Assembly (NCBI GenBank): GCA_964425355.1
Contig: CAYRMO010000028.1
Span: 1-29,138 of the forward strand
Origin: Litorimonas sp964425355
Lineage (GTDB): Bacteria > Pseudomonadota > Alphaproteobacteria > Caulobacterales > Maricaulaceae
Length of the DNA stretch: 29,138 bases
Direction: 5' to 3'
Part shown: positions 1 through 7,950 of the stretch, piece after piece
Layout: each line of letters opens with the position of its first letter
Position numbering within the stretch: the stretch's first letter is position 1
Notes under the pieces: model-generated
What the model was told of the DNA's origin: nothing
Seen by the model: the letters and a program-made list of their open reading frames with translations, nothing else
Databases searched by the model: none
Translations under genes and position numbers: made by a program

Positions 1-1
1 T

Positions 2-880
2 TCAAAATTTAAAACCTTACTTGTTGCGTCCGTTATTGGCTGTTCTGGCTTTGCAGGCCAGGCCTATGCGCAGATTGCTGTCGACGACAGAGATGCTGGA
101 GTTTTCCTCGAGAGAATCGAAGAAAATACAAAAAAAGAACATGAAGCCGCTGATAAATTCAGGAAAGATAATACCACTGACCATTACAAAAGTCAGATCG
201 AACATTATGATCGCGAAATTGAACGCTTGAATGCACTTATTACATCGCTTGGATATTACAGTGTCGAGGGAGATGAGCTGAAAGAAAAAAAGGGCTCGGA
301 CACTGCGTTTGAAAATTTAAATACCTCGACGGATTCAAGAACAGCTGTGCAAAACGCAGCGGAAGGGAAATCTAAGGAATTTGGCATCATGCTCGACGGA
401 TTTGATTCGACTTTCGTTGAAAAGATTCCTGTCCTTGGTGGATTGGTCAGCGGTAGTGGCCCTGTCGCTTTTCGAAAGGAATTTGGTTTGACGGCTCCTG
501 ATGTTATCTATGCCGGCAATGAGCAAAGTCAAAAAAGTTTATCAAGAAAATATAGCTCTTTATATTTTGCAAATACCGTAGCCGGTGAATCCAATGTAGG
601 TCGCAAGGAACGTCTGAAAGTTTACGATGATTTGATCACGCGTGCGAAAGAAGCTGGCGATATCCAAGAGGCAATACGTGTGCAAAATGCGATTCTTCTC
701 GAAAATGGCAGGAATCTTGCATTGTTGATTGATCTACAGACTGCACAATTGAATTCGCAGACGGTTAATATGATGGATAGCACCGCAGATGCAAATGCGC
801 CGGCTTATATGTTTGGTACGGGAAGCCGCTCAATATTGGGTGACAGGGCATTTGCTGAACTTATCAAAGCCATAAATTAA
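2..880 (+). CDS. virB5: VirB5-like T4SS minor pilus protein (5' end outside window)
   Basis: The reading frame is open from base 2, so the start codon lies upstream of the window. The first visible residues (SKFKTLLVASVIG...GQAYAQIA) form a typical signal peptide with an AYA|Q-like cleavage site, followed by a long charged helical region. The C-terminal part contains RKERLKVYDDLITRAKE and a following stretch of the form AIRVQNAILLENGRN, the helix pattern expected of VirB5/TraC proteins. VirB5 is exported to the periplasm and sits at the tip or stalk of the T4SS pilus. About 292 residues are visible, somewhat longer than the usual 220-240. It is the first visible gene of the virB5-virD4 operon, and its position before virB6 supports the call. 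An internal ATG at 227 would lack the signal peptide, so I reject it as the start. Confidence 0.82.
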   Translation, partial: SKFKTLLVASVIGCSGFAGQAYAQIAVDDRDAGVFLERIEENTKKEHEAADKFRKDNTTDHYKSQIEHYDREIERLNALITSLGYYSVEGDELKEKKGSDTAFENLNTSTDSRTAVQNAAEGKSKEFGIMLDGFDSTFVEKIPVLGGLVSGSGPVAFRKEFGLTAPDVIYAGNEQSQKSLSRKYSSLYFANTVAGESNVGRKERLKVYDDLITRAKEAGDIQEAIRVQNAILLENGRNLALLIDLQTAQLNSQTVNMMDSTADANAPAYMFGTGSRSILGDRAFAELIKAIN

Positions 881-899
881 TAAACTTGAAAATGGGGTC

Positions 900-1124
900 A
901 TGAAAATGAAAATTAAATCAACTAATATAGCGAAACTAGTAATTCTATCTTCCGTGACGATTGCCCTTGCAGGGTGTGCAAGTTTACGAAATCCAACATT
1001 GAAAGCGCCTTGCGGACCATTGGCTGGCATGACCGATCCTTGCGGTGAGCGTATGCCTATCAATACAGATAAAGAGATTGAGTCTATTTTTGCCGATGAC
1101 TTCATCGCTTCAGAAACAATCTGA
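900..1124 (+). CDS. small T4SS-associated lipoprotein (VirB7/EexN-like position)
   Basis: A 74-residue protein with a short basic N-terminus, a hydrophobic core and a lipobox LAGC with Cys26 as the lipidated residue. The mature part is only about 49 residues and carries two PCG motifs (residues about 37-39 and 47-49). It lies between virB5 and virB6. In classical systems the small lipoprotein VirB7, which stabilises VirB9 in the outer-membrane core complex, sits between virB6 and virB8, while entry-exclusion lipoproteins (EexN) sit between virB5 and virB6. Either role is possible. The second ATG at 906 has better spacing (8 nt) to the GGGG at 894-897 than the ATG at 900. Lipoprotein status is clear from the sequence; the VirB7 role is inference from size and neighbourhood. 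Confidence 0.65.
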   Translation: MKMKIKSTNIAKLVILSSVTIALAGCASLRNPTLKAPCGPLAGMTDPCGERMPINTDKEIESIFADDFIASETI

Positions 1125-1171
1125 TTTATTTATATTTTTGGCGCTGAGCACTTCGTGCGGGAGGTAGTATT

Positions 1172-2137
1172 ATGGAAGACTGGTTAAACACATTACTTGT
1201 TTACGAAGTTACTGAAACATCGCTTTCAGCGGCTCTTGAGCGTCTGTTTGATATATTCGGTGACGTTTTAGACACCTTCTGGCTTCCTGTTCAGGCTGCG
1301 GCCGCAATTTATATCGCGATGATAGGATATGCCCTTTTGACGGGGATGATTTCTTTGTCTGCGCGAGATGTTGCTATTCGTTTTGCAAAAGTAATCGGTA
1401 TTATCTTTTTAATGCGGACATTTTCAATCTATGGCGCAGATTTGTTTGAGCGAGTATGGGCGATCCCGGATTCGATTGGAGACTATTTTGCAAGACAGAT
1501 TGCACCCATTCTTGATTTTCCTGGTGTCAGCTCAATCGCGACCTTGGACTCTTTGGCTGCTCTATACTCCGGAGTAGCAGAAATTGTCAGCAATCAAGTA
1601 TCCCAGTCGAAACCTGAAAATGTATCCTCGAAATGGGGGTTCTGGACTTGGCTTATAACTATGGTTCCTTTGGCGTTGACAATTATTTCCATATTTATCG
1701 CGAAATTTGTTGCCGCAATGTTGTTCTTGGCGTCACCCGTGGTGTTTATTTTATCACTAACATTGGGATCTATTAAAGGCACAAATATCTTAATGTCTTG
1801 GTTCAAAGCGCTTGCTATGACATTTCTAACCGTCATTTTTGTCTATATTGTGGGTATAACCTGTATGGCCATGATGGCGCGTTACATGGCGGCATTAATC
1901 GCTTTTGATGTGGGCACATCGTTCATTGAAGGGTTAGGATTAACGGGCGCGTTTGGCGCAAAATATACGCTGGTTCATCTTGCTCCACTTGGCATAATGG
2001 CTGTTTTTACGATTGTCTTATTGTCACAAGCAACAAATGTTGCCGGGTCTCTGTTAAGTATTGCTGCGATAAATACGCAACAATTGACAAGCTTTGCACA
2101 AGTTGGCGCGCTTCAAGCCGCATCAAAGGTCCAGTAA
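1172..2137 (+). CDS. virB6: VirB6/TrbL-family inner-membrane T4SS protein
   Basis: A 321-residue polytopic membrane protein with hydrophobic segments near residues 40-65, 70-95, 160-185, 190-215, 215-240 and 265-300, separated by a soluble loop at about 95-155. This topology and length fit the VirB6/TrbL family, inner-membrane components that contact substrate during transfer. The pattern SPVVFILSLTLGSIKGTN followed by SWFKALAMTF is typical of the family core. A strong ribosome binding site (GGGAGG, 1159-1164) precedes the ATG. It lies between the small lipoprotein and virB8 in canonical VirB order. Confidence 0.85.
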   Translation: MEDWLNTLLVYEVTETSLSAALERLFDIFGDVLDTFWLPVQAAAAIYIAMIGYALLTGMISLSARDVAIRFAKVIGIIFLMRTFSIYGADLFERVWAIPDSIGDYFARQIAPILDFPGVSSIATLDSLAALYSGVAEIVSNQVSQSKPENVSSKWGFWTWLITMVPLALTIISIFIAKFVAAMLFLASPVVFILSLTLGSIKGTNILMSWFKALAMTFLTVIFVYIVGITCMAMMARYMAALIAFDVGTSFIEGLGLTGAFGAKYTLVHLAPLGIMAVFTIVLLSQATNVAGSLLSIAAINTQQLTSFAQVGALQAASKVQ

Positions 2138-2139
2138 GG

Positions 2140-2247
2140 ATGAAGCAGTGTAAATCAGAGAAAGCAAAACACACCATTCTGAATGGAATTGGTTTTACGG
2201 GTCGCTCTGGCCCGAAACTTGCAAGCTCTTACAATAAAGAAGGATAG
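2140..2247 (+). CDS. 35-codon ORF between virB6 and virB8 (uncertain)
   Basis: The ATG follows the virB6 stop by two bases (TAAGGATG) and the ORF runs 35 codons to TAG at 2245-2247, just before virB8. The product starts MKQCKSEKAKH, is basic, and has neither a hydrophobic stretch nor a lipobox, so it is not an ordinary VirB7 even though it occupies the classical virB7 slot. It may be translated by coupling to virB6 or may simply be leader sequence for virB8, whose best Shine-Dalgarno match (AAGGA at 2240-2244) lies inside its end. I do not recognise the product. Confidence 0.25.
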   Translation: MKQCKSEKAKHTILNGIGFTGRSGPKLASSYNKEG

Positions 2248-2259
2248 ACCAAGCCCATT

Positions 2260-2934
2260 ATGGACACGGAAAAATCACAAGCGGAAGAAGAATATTTCGG
2301 TCTTGCAGAGGCCTGGGATATGGAGCTTTATGGAAAGCTTCAACGGGATCGATTGATCGCGTTTATTGTCGCGGGCGTCGCATGTGTTATTACTATAATG
2401 GCGCTGCTGGCTGTTATGTTTTTAACACCAATGAAAACGGTGCAACCTTATATGATCTTGGTTGATAAAACAACGGGGCATGCGGAAGCGGTACGTAAGC
2501 TTACCTATGCCGAAGCGAGTCCTTTGACAGAACGCGAGAGCTTTGTCTTAGCTGAAATTAATAAATATGTTCTGACGCGACATACTTACGATCCACAAGA
2601 TGCAAACCGTCGTCTCGTTACAATGCAAATGACGACAAGTGTTGACGAAATAAGTAGATACCGTCGCGAAGTTGCCAATGATAAAAAAAATATGAGTTCA
2701 TCCGCAAGGCGGTTTGTGAATATCAAAAGTGTTGTTCCAAATTTGGCCAATAAATCGGCACAAGTCAGATTTTCGACAACCATTGAGAATTTAAACGGGG
2801 CAGGTCGTAGCGAACATTGGATTGCGACCTTAAAATATAATTTCGTCGATCTGAACATGCCCATGAAATATCGCCACCTCAATCCATTGGGGTTCATTAT
2901 CACATCTTATCGCGTCGATCCTGAGACGCTTTAG
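2260..2934 (+). CDS. virB8: VirB8 T4SS assembly protein
   Basis: A 224-residue bitopic protein: cytoplasmic N-terminus of about 30 residues, one membrane helix at about 32-55, then a periplasmic NTF2-like domain of about 165 residues. The region following the helix (TPMKTVQPYMILVDKTTG) and the later YVLTRHTYDPQDANRR segment are characteristic of VirB8. VirB8 nucleates T4SS assembly and contacts VirB9 and VirB10. The start at 2260 gives the expected short cytoplasmic tail, although AAGGA is about 15 nt upstream, a rather long spacing. Length matches the family. Confidence 0.9.
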   Translation: MDTEKSQAEEEYFGLAEAWDMELYGKLQRDRLIAFIVAGVACVITIMALLAVMFLTPMKTVQPYMILVDKTTGHAEAVRKLTYAEASPLTERESFVLAEINKYVLTRHTYDPQDANRRLVTMQMTTSVDEISRYRREVANDKKNMSSSARRFVNIKSVVPNLANKSAQVRFSTTIENLNGAGRSEHWIATLKYNFVDLNMPMKYRHLNPLGFIITSYRVDPETL

Positions 2935-2959
2935 AAATTTTACGAGGGAGAAAGCTATT

Positions 2960-3808
2960 ATGCGCATATTATCAACACTACTGATCGGTTGCAGCCTAAG
3001 CTTAACGATGGGGCTGGCTACACCAGCATTTTCGGCGTCGACGGCTATTGGCACGTCAGCGGATAGTCGAGTCAAGACGGTCGTTTATAACGAAAATGAC
3101 GTCGTGTCTCTACGCGGACATTACGGATATCAAACGACAGTCAGTTTCGCGACTTATGAGAGAATTCAGAACATCTCGATCGGCGATTCTATTGCCTGGC
3201 AAGTTGTCCCTAACAAGGCAGGAAACATAATGTTTCTCAAGCCTGTCGAAGAGAATGCAACGACAAATATGACGGTAATTACGGATCGACGTATCTATAA
3301 TTTTGAATTGACCTCTGGCACGGCATATTCACCAAGAGACAATAGCCTCACATATATGATGAAGTTTCTTTATCCAAATGATGATGTTTTGAGCTTTGAA
3401 TATGAAGACGATGGATCCAGCCCGCAATTTAACTCGTCAGCCTCAGCCGGACCATATAGTAGTCAGACTAAAATCGACAGCGTTGGTCTTGTTTCTGATG
3501 GAACACCAAAGGATTTGAATTTCGATTATTCTTTCAAAGGGGAAAACGATCTGGCACCGAGTACGGTTTTTGATAATGGTGAATTTACCTATTTCAAATT
3601 CCGCGACATGTCTGAATTGCCTGCGGTTTTTGAAGTTGATCGAGAACGCAATGAATCAGTCGTAAACTATCACTTGGAAGATGGATATATGATTGTTGAG
3701 AGCGTCGGACGGCAATTTACCTTGAGGCATGGCGACGATGAAGCTTGCGTGTTCAATGAATCGTTTCAGAACCGCGTGTCACTCTTCACAAATAATGAGC
3801 CAAGCTAA
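2960..3808 (+). CDS. virB9: VirB9/TrbG outer-membrane-complex protein
   Basis: A 282-residue exported protein with a signal peptide ending near AFSA (residue about 25). The N-terminal domain includes the VirB9 pattern SRVKTVVYNENDVVSLRGHYGYQT split over residues about 35-58, and a C-terminal domain (about 175-275) includes FDNGEFTYFKF and the VNYHLEDGYMIVESVGRQFTLR region typical of VirB9. VirB9 forms the outer-membrane core ring together with VirB7 and VirB10. GAGGGAGAAAG precedes the ATG. The stop codon overlaps the virB10 start by one base (TAATG), indicating translational coupling. Confidence 0.92.
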   Translation: MRILSTLLIGCSLSLTMGLATPAFSASTAIGTSADSRVKTVVYNENDVVSLRGHYGYQTTVSFATYERIQNISIGDSIAWQVVPNKAGNIMFLKPVEENATTNMTVITDRRIYNFELTSGTAYSPRDNSLTYMMKFLYPNDDVLSFEYEDDGSSPQFNSSASAGPYSSQTKIDSVGLVSDGTPKDLNFDYSFKGENDLAPSTVFDNGEFTYFKFRDMSELPAVFEVDRERNESVVNYHLEDGYMIVESVGRQFTLRHGDDEACVFNESFQNRVSLFTNNEPS

Positions 3809-4995
3809 TGGCACGCGCTCCTGAAGACGATTTCCCGGAGGAGATTGAATCTGATCGTGAAATCAAACCTTTGACTGGAAGTGCGGCCAAAGTTCCAACG
3901 GCATTTTTTGTTATTGCAGCGGTTGCTGGCCTCGTGGTTCTAATTTTACTTCAAGTATTGGGAAGTGGGAACGGAACTCAACAAGAAGTTGAGCGTCCGA
4001 CATTTACGCCACCCATTGATGTGTCTAGCCTCCCAGAGCGCCCAGTCTTTCAACCTCCACCCATCGAGGAAGAGCCTGTTACACCACCAGCGGACGTTAA
4101 TTCCGATGTGAATTTCTTAGAGCTCGAGCGTATGCGTCAGCTCGCTCAATTAGAAGAACAGCGTCTAAGATTGGAACAAGCTAGAGACCAAGCGCAACGC
4201 GAGGAACGCCAACGTCGTATTGAGTCAAGCATTATACTTGTCGATCGCGGGGGCACGGCTCCTACTGAGTCAGACGGCGTGGACCGTTTTACCGGAAATC
4301 TCGATGATGAATTCATCACGGGATTTGCCGAGCCTGATCCAAATGAAAGAAACGAGATCATTTCAAACAGTAGTGAACGTTTCCTAAGAGATGCCAGTAA
4401 TGAGGGTGTCGTCAGCGTTCAAGCTGTGAAGCTTCAGAACCAAGATTATCTTTTGACGCAGGGAACATTTATTTCCGGTATTACAGAAACGATGATAAAT
4501 TCTGACTTACCTGGACTCGTTCGCGCCCTTGTCGACAAGCCAGTTTATAGCAGAACGGGTAAGCGGGTCCTGATACCGAAAGGCTCTCGTCTGATTGGTC
4601 GCTACCAATCTGGTATCGCCGTTGGCCAGTCGCGCGTTTATATTGTTTGGACACGCCTTGAGCGCCCAGATGGTGTTGTTATTGATCTGGGTTCACCTGG
4701 CGCTGGTCCGCTTGGGCAAGCTGGTATGGCTGGTGAAGTAGATACGCATTTCTTCGAGCGTTTCGGTGCAGCAACTCTATTTTCTGCTCTGGGTCCAGCA
4801 CTATCTGCGCTTTTGGATGATGATGATCAATCGGCAAATACCCAGGAAATCATTCAAGGTGGTCGAGAAGGATTTGAACGGTCAGCGGAAATTATATTGA
4901 GGCAATCAATCAATATTCCGCCGACCATTCGTGTTCCACAAGGATCAGAAATTACGATCTTTGTGAACCGGGATTTGAGTTTCAACAATCTCTAA
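3808..4995 (+). CDS. virB10: VirB10/TrbI T4SS scaffold protein
   Basis: A 395-residue protein with the VirB10 plan: cytoplasmic acidic tail, a membrane helix at about 31-52, a proline-rich periplasmic segment (about 65-95), a charged coiled coil rich in Glu/Gln/Arg (about 103-142), and a C-terminal TrbI beta-barrel domain from about residue 195. The domain starts near LLTQGTFISGI and includes LIPKGSRLIGRYQSG and the antenna-region hydrophobics around FSALGPALSALL. VirB10 bridges inner and outer membranes and senses ATP hydrolysis by VirB11/VirD4. The start overlaps the virB9 stop. Confidence 0.93.
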   Translation: MARAPEDDFPEEIESDREIKPLTGSAAKVPTAFFVIAAVAGLVVLILLQVLGSGNGTQQEVERPTFTPPIDVSSLPERPVFQPPPIEEEPVTPPADVNSDVNFLELERMRQLAQLEEQRLRLEQARDQAQREERQRRIESSIILVDRGGTAPTESDGVDRFTGNLDDEFITGFAEPDPNERNEIISNSSERFLRDASNEGVVSVQAVKLQNQDYLLTQGTFISGITETMINSDLPGLVRALVDKPVYSRTGKRVLIPKGSRLIGRYQSGIAVGQSRVYIVWTRLERPDGVVIDLGSPGAGPLGQAGMAGEVDTHFFERFGAATLFSALGPALSALLDDDDQSANTQEIIQGGREGFERSAEIILRQSINIPPTIRVPQGSEITIFVNRDLSFNNL

Positions 4996-5015
4996 ACCAA
5001 AGATCGTGTGTATCT

Positions 5016-6002
5016 ATGGCACTTAAATCCGGTCACTATCTGACACGCTATCTTCTGCCCCTTAAACCGTGGCTAGAGCAAGACGGCGTGTCGGAAATTT
5101 CTATAAATGTACCAGGGTCTGTTTGGATCGAAGCGGCTGGAAAACCTCGGGAAGAATTTGAGGTTCCAGAGCTTACAGCGGATCTTCTGAGTCAGCTTTC
5201 CCGGCAAATTGCGGCTGCAACAGATCAAATCGTAAATGACGAAAAACCGCTTCTGTCCGCAGCACTGCCGACAGGGGAACGGGTGCAAGTTGTTGCCCCT
5301 CCTGCAGCGCCTAACGGTTTCGCGTTTTCAATTCGGAAACAGGTTCTACGCAGTATGAGCCTCGATGATTACGCTAAACAGGGCGCGTTTGATTTAACAC
5401 GACTGACACGGGATGTCGAAATTTCAGACGAGGTGAAAGAACTTAAAAAGCTGTTGAAAGCTGGGAAAACCCACAAGTTTCTCACGGCGGCTGTCAGAAA
5501 TCACCAAAACATCGTTATTTCAGGCGGAACGTCAACGGGTAAAACAACCTTTCTAAATGCCCTCCTACAAGAGATTCCGCTCGATGAGCGGATTATCACC
5601 ATAGAGGATACTAGAGAGGTCAATGCGCCCCACGGAAATCTCCTTAACCTGATCGCAGCCAAAGGAGATCAAGGCAAGGCGCTGATTACAATTCAAGACC
5701 TATTAGAAGCCACATTGCGATTGCGACCGGATCGGATTATTCTTGGCGAGTTACGCGGTAAAGAAGCCTATACTTTCCTGAGAGCGATAAATACGGGACA
5801 TCCGGGATCGATTTGTACGCTTCACGCCGACAGTCCGAAGGGGGCAATAGACCAACTCTCTCTCATGGTTCTGCAAGCCAATCTCGGCTTATCTCGTGAG
5901 GAAATAAAAGACTATGTTGAGTCCATGATCGATATTGTTATCCAGTTAAAAAGAGAGGGGTCGCGACGCTATATCAGCGCGATTCAGTTTAAACATGCCT
6001 AG
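5016..6002 (+). CDS. virB11: VirB11 hexameric secretion ATPase
   Basis: A 328-residue P-type ATPase of the VirB11/TrbB/PilT superfamily. Walker A is GGTSTGKT at residues 170-177; the Asp box is IEDTREV at about 197-203; Walker B-like GELRG includes Glu245; the His box spans His262 (GHPGSICTLH) to His270. All key residues are present, so the enzyme should be active. It works on the cytoplasmic face of the T4SS and powers pilus biogenesis and substrate transfer together with VirD4. Its last 8 bases overlap the start of virD4. No strong Shine-Dalgarno sequence is visible upstream of 5016. Confidence 0.95.
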   Translation: MALKSGHYLTRYLLPLKPWLEQDGVSEISINVPGSVWIEAAGKPREEFEVPELTADLLSQLSRQIAAATDQIVNDEKPLLSAALPTGERVQVVAPPAAPNGFAFSIRKQVLRSMSLDDYAKQGAFDLTRLTRDVEISDEVKELKKLLKAGKTHKFLTAAVRNHQNIVISGGTSTGKTTFLNALLQEIPLDERIITIEDTREVNAPHGNLLNLIAAKGDQGKALITIQDLLEATLRLRPDRIILGELRGKEAYTFLRAINTGHPGSICTLHADSPKGAIDQLSLMVLQANLGLSREEIKDYVESMIDIVIQLKREGSRRYISAIQFKHA

Positions 6003-7833
6003 TTCAACGTGGAAATATTTAATTATTACCTTGTCAGTGATTGGGTTTTTATGGGTCTGGGCGATCATATATTATATGTTTGTCGGCGTTGACCCTAATT
6101 TGGCTCGTCCTTGGTCAATACCCGTATCAATATACAGTCTCCACAGTGAACCAACGTTCATGCGCAAGATCTGGCTTTCAGCTATCATTCCACTGATAGG
6201 GCTGGTGTTGGGTGGTCTTGTTCTTTTGAAAGGTCGCATGAATAATGATCTCGGGGACGCGCAATTTGCGACGGAAGCCACCGTCAAAAAAGCAGGGCTC
6301 CGGGCGACGACAGGTCTCGTCCTTGGAAAATTCAAAGGCAAATATATGATTGACGATGGGCAGACACATGTTCTCGTCGCCGCACCGACAGGTTCAGGTA
6401 AAGGGGTTGGTGTTGTTATTCCGAACCTTTTAAATTGGAATGGCTCAGCTGTCGTACTGGATATCAAAGGAGAGAACCACGAACTGACCTCTGGATTTCG
6501 CCGAGATCATGGTCACAAAATTTATGTCTTTTCGCCATTTTCCGAAAATTCGCATCGGTTCAATCCATTCGATACGATTAATAGCGACCCGCGAAAGCGC
6601 TTTAATGATATCCAAAATATCGCGACTATCCTCTTGCCAGATAATGAAAAAGATCCAACCTGGTCCCAGCAAGGGCGGGGGCTATTCGTTGCGTTTGCGC
6701 TCTATCTTTTGGATGATCCGGATGAAGACTGCACAATTGGAAATATCCTTCGTCATCTTCAAACTCAGGAAGATACGCGCGATATTGTCAAAGGCATTAT
6801 GGCAAAAATGGGCGATAGCCTTGACCCGTCAGCACAGCGGTCTTTTTCAAATTTTTCTCAGCAAGAAAAACGCATGTCTGAATCCGTTAAGGTTGGGCTT
6901 GTCGGCGCCTTAACGCTCTGGAACAGCCCGTCAATTGATGCGGCAACAAGCGCGACAGATTTCGATGTAATGTCTATGCGTAAGAAAAAGACTACCATTT
7001 ATGTTGTTGTCTCACTTGCAGACCTTGCGGCCTTACGTCCTTTGCTCAAACTTTTCTTTGAACAAGTTTTTGCTTCGCAATTGCGTAAGGAACCTCAACC
7101 AGACGAGAAACATAAAATTCTTTTTCTTATGGACGAATTTGAAAGCCTGGGAACGATGGATGGCATTGTTGACAAGCTCCCCTTTGTTAGGTCATTCGGC
7201 ATTCGGATAATGGCCATCATCCAAGGTCTTTCCCAGCTCGACCAACGTTATACCGCCGCAGGTCGCGATAAGATCCTGCAGGGGTGTAAACATCAAATAT
7301 TCTTTGCCGCCAATGATCAGCAGACGACCCAATATGTTTCTACGACACTTGGGAAGAAGACGATCAAGACGACGTCAAAATCAAGAGGGAAGCAAGGTCG
7401 AACAATTTCCAAGCAAAGCCAAGCTAGGGATTTGATGTTACCACAGGAAGTTAGAGAATTGTCTACGGATAAGCTGATCCTTATCACAGAAGGTGTTCGC
7501 CCTATCATGGGAGACAAGATACGATACTTCAAAGATAAGACGCTTTCTGCGCGTACAAAGCTAGAGCCGTCTAGCGTTCCGCAATTGGATCTCAATCCAA
7601 AACAATCTCCAAGTCTTTCAGATATTGTCGGTCCAGAAATGGCGGCAAATATACTTCAAGCTGGGAAAGCGCCTGGCGCCGCCAAAGCTGCGCCGCAAAA
7701 GGCGCCCCCAAAACCCAAAGAGGACCCAGCGCAAAACAAAGCTCTTTTTAGCAACATGCTTGAAAACCTATCGGGTGCTGCAGCGCTTGAGGCCAAGAAG
7801 AAGAAAAAAGGGAAAAGCAAAGGACGTAGCTAG
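5995..7833 (+). CDS. virD4: VirD4 coupling protein (T4CP ATPase)
   Basis: A 612-residue VirD4/TraG coupling protein: two N-terminal membrane helices (about 8-30 and 58-80), then the nucleotide-binding domain with Walker A APTGSGKG (130-137), a VVLDIKGENHELT segment, and Walker B ending in Asp380-Glu381 (FLMDEFESLG). Coupling proteins dock substrates that carry C-terminal signals and pass them to the channel. The C-terminal 80 residues are Pro/Ala- and Lys-rich and look disordered. The gene overlaps virB11 by 8 bp. Being the last gene of the T4SS operon, beside putative effector genes, it is the natural candidate receptor for the shared C-terminal domain described at 9343-9612 and 16249-16518. 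Confidence 0.95.
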   Translation: MPSSTWKYLIITLSVIGFLWVWAIIYYMFVGVDPNLARPWSIPVSIYSLHSEPTFMRKIWLSAIIPLIGLVLGGLVLLKGRMNNDLGDAQFATEATVKKAGLRATTGLVLGKFKGKYMIDDGQTHVLVAAPTGSGKGVGVVIPNLLNWNGSAVVLDIKGENHELTSGFRRDHGHKIYVFSPFSENSHRFNPFDTINSDPRKRFNDIQNIATILLPDNEKDPTWSQQGRGLFVAFALYLLDDPDEDCTIGNILRHLQTQEDTRDIVKGIMAKMGDSLDPSAQRSFSNFSQQEKRMSESVKVGLVGALTLWNSPSIDAATSATDFDVMSMRKKKTTIYVVVSLADLAALRPLLKLFFEQVFASQLRKEPQPDEKHKILFLMDEFESLGTMDGIVDKLPFVRSFGIRIMAIIQGLSQLDQRYTAAGRDKILQGCKHQIFFAANDQQTTQYVSTTLGKKTIKTTSKSRGKQGRTISKQSQARDLMLPQEVRELSTDKLILITEGVRPIMGDKIRYFKDKTLSARTKLEPSSVPQLDLNPKQSPSLSDIVGPEMAANILQAGKAPGAAKAAPQKAPPKPKEDPAQNKALFSNMLENLSGAAALEAKKKKKGKSKGRS

Positions 7834-7837
7834 GAGC

Positions 7838-7861
7838 GAAACGACAGAATTTCGTCGTTTC
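7838..7861. terminator. hairpin just after virD4 (weak terminator candidate)
   Basis: An 8-bp perfect stem, GAAACGAC (7838-7845) pairing with GTCGTTTC (7854-7861), begins four bases after the virD4 stop. The plus strand continues with A7 rather than a T tract, so it is not a classical rho-independent terminator; it may protect the 3' end or do nothing. Confidence 0.3.
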
Positions 7862-7895
7862 TAAAAAAATCAATTCCAATTGTAATTTGTGTTTA

Positions 7896-7916
7896 AGGTT
7901 CGTTTTCGTCGGACCT
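7896..7916. terminator. second hairpin between the convergent virD4 and transglycosylase genes
   Basis: AGGTTCG (7896-7902) pairs with CGGACCT (7910-7916) with one G-U pair around a 7-nt loop. It lies between two convergent genes, where a bidirectional terminator would be expected, but neither strand has an immediate T tract. Confidence 0.25.
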
Positions 7917-7950
7917 AAAGTTTTCGCTAACTAATTTTTTAAAAGCAAAA

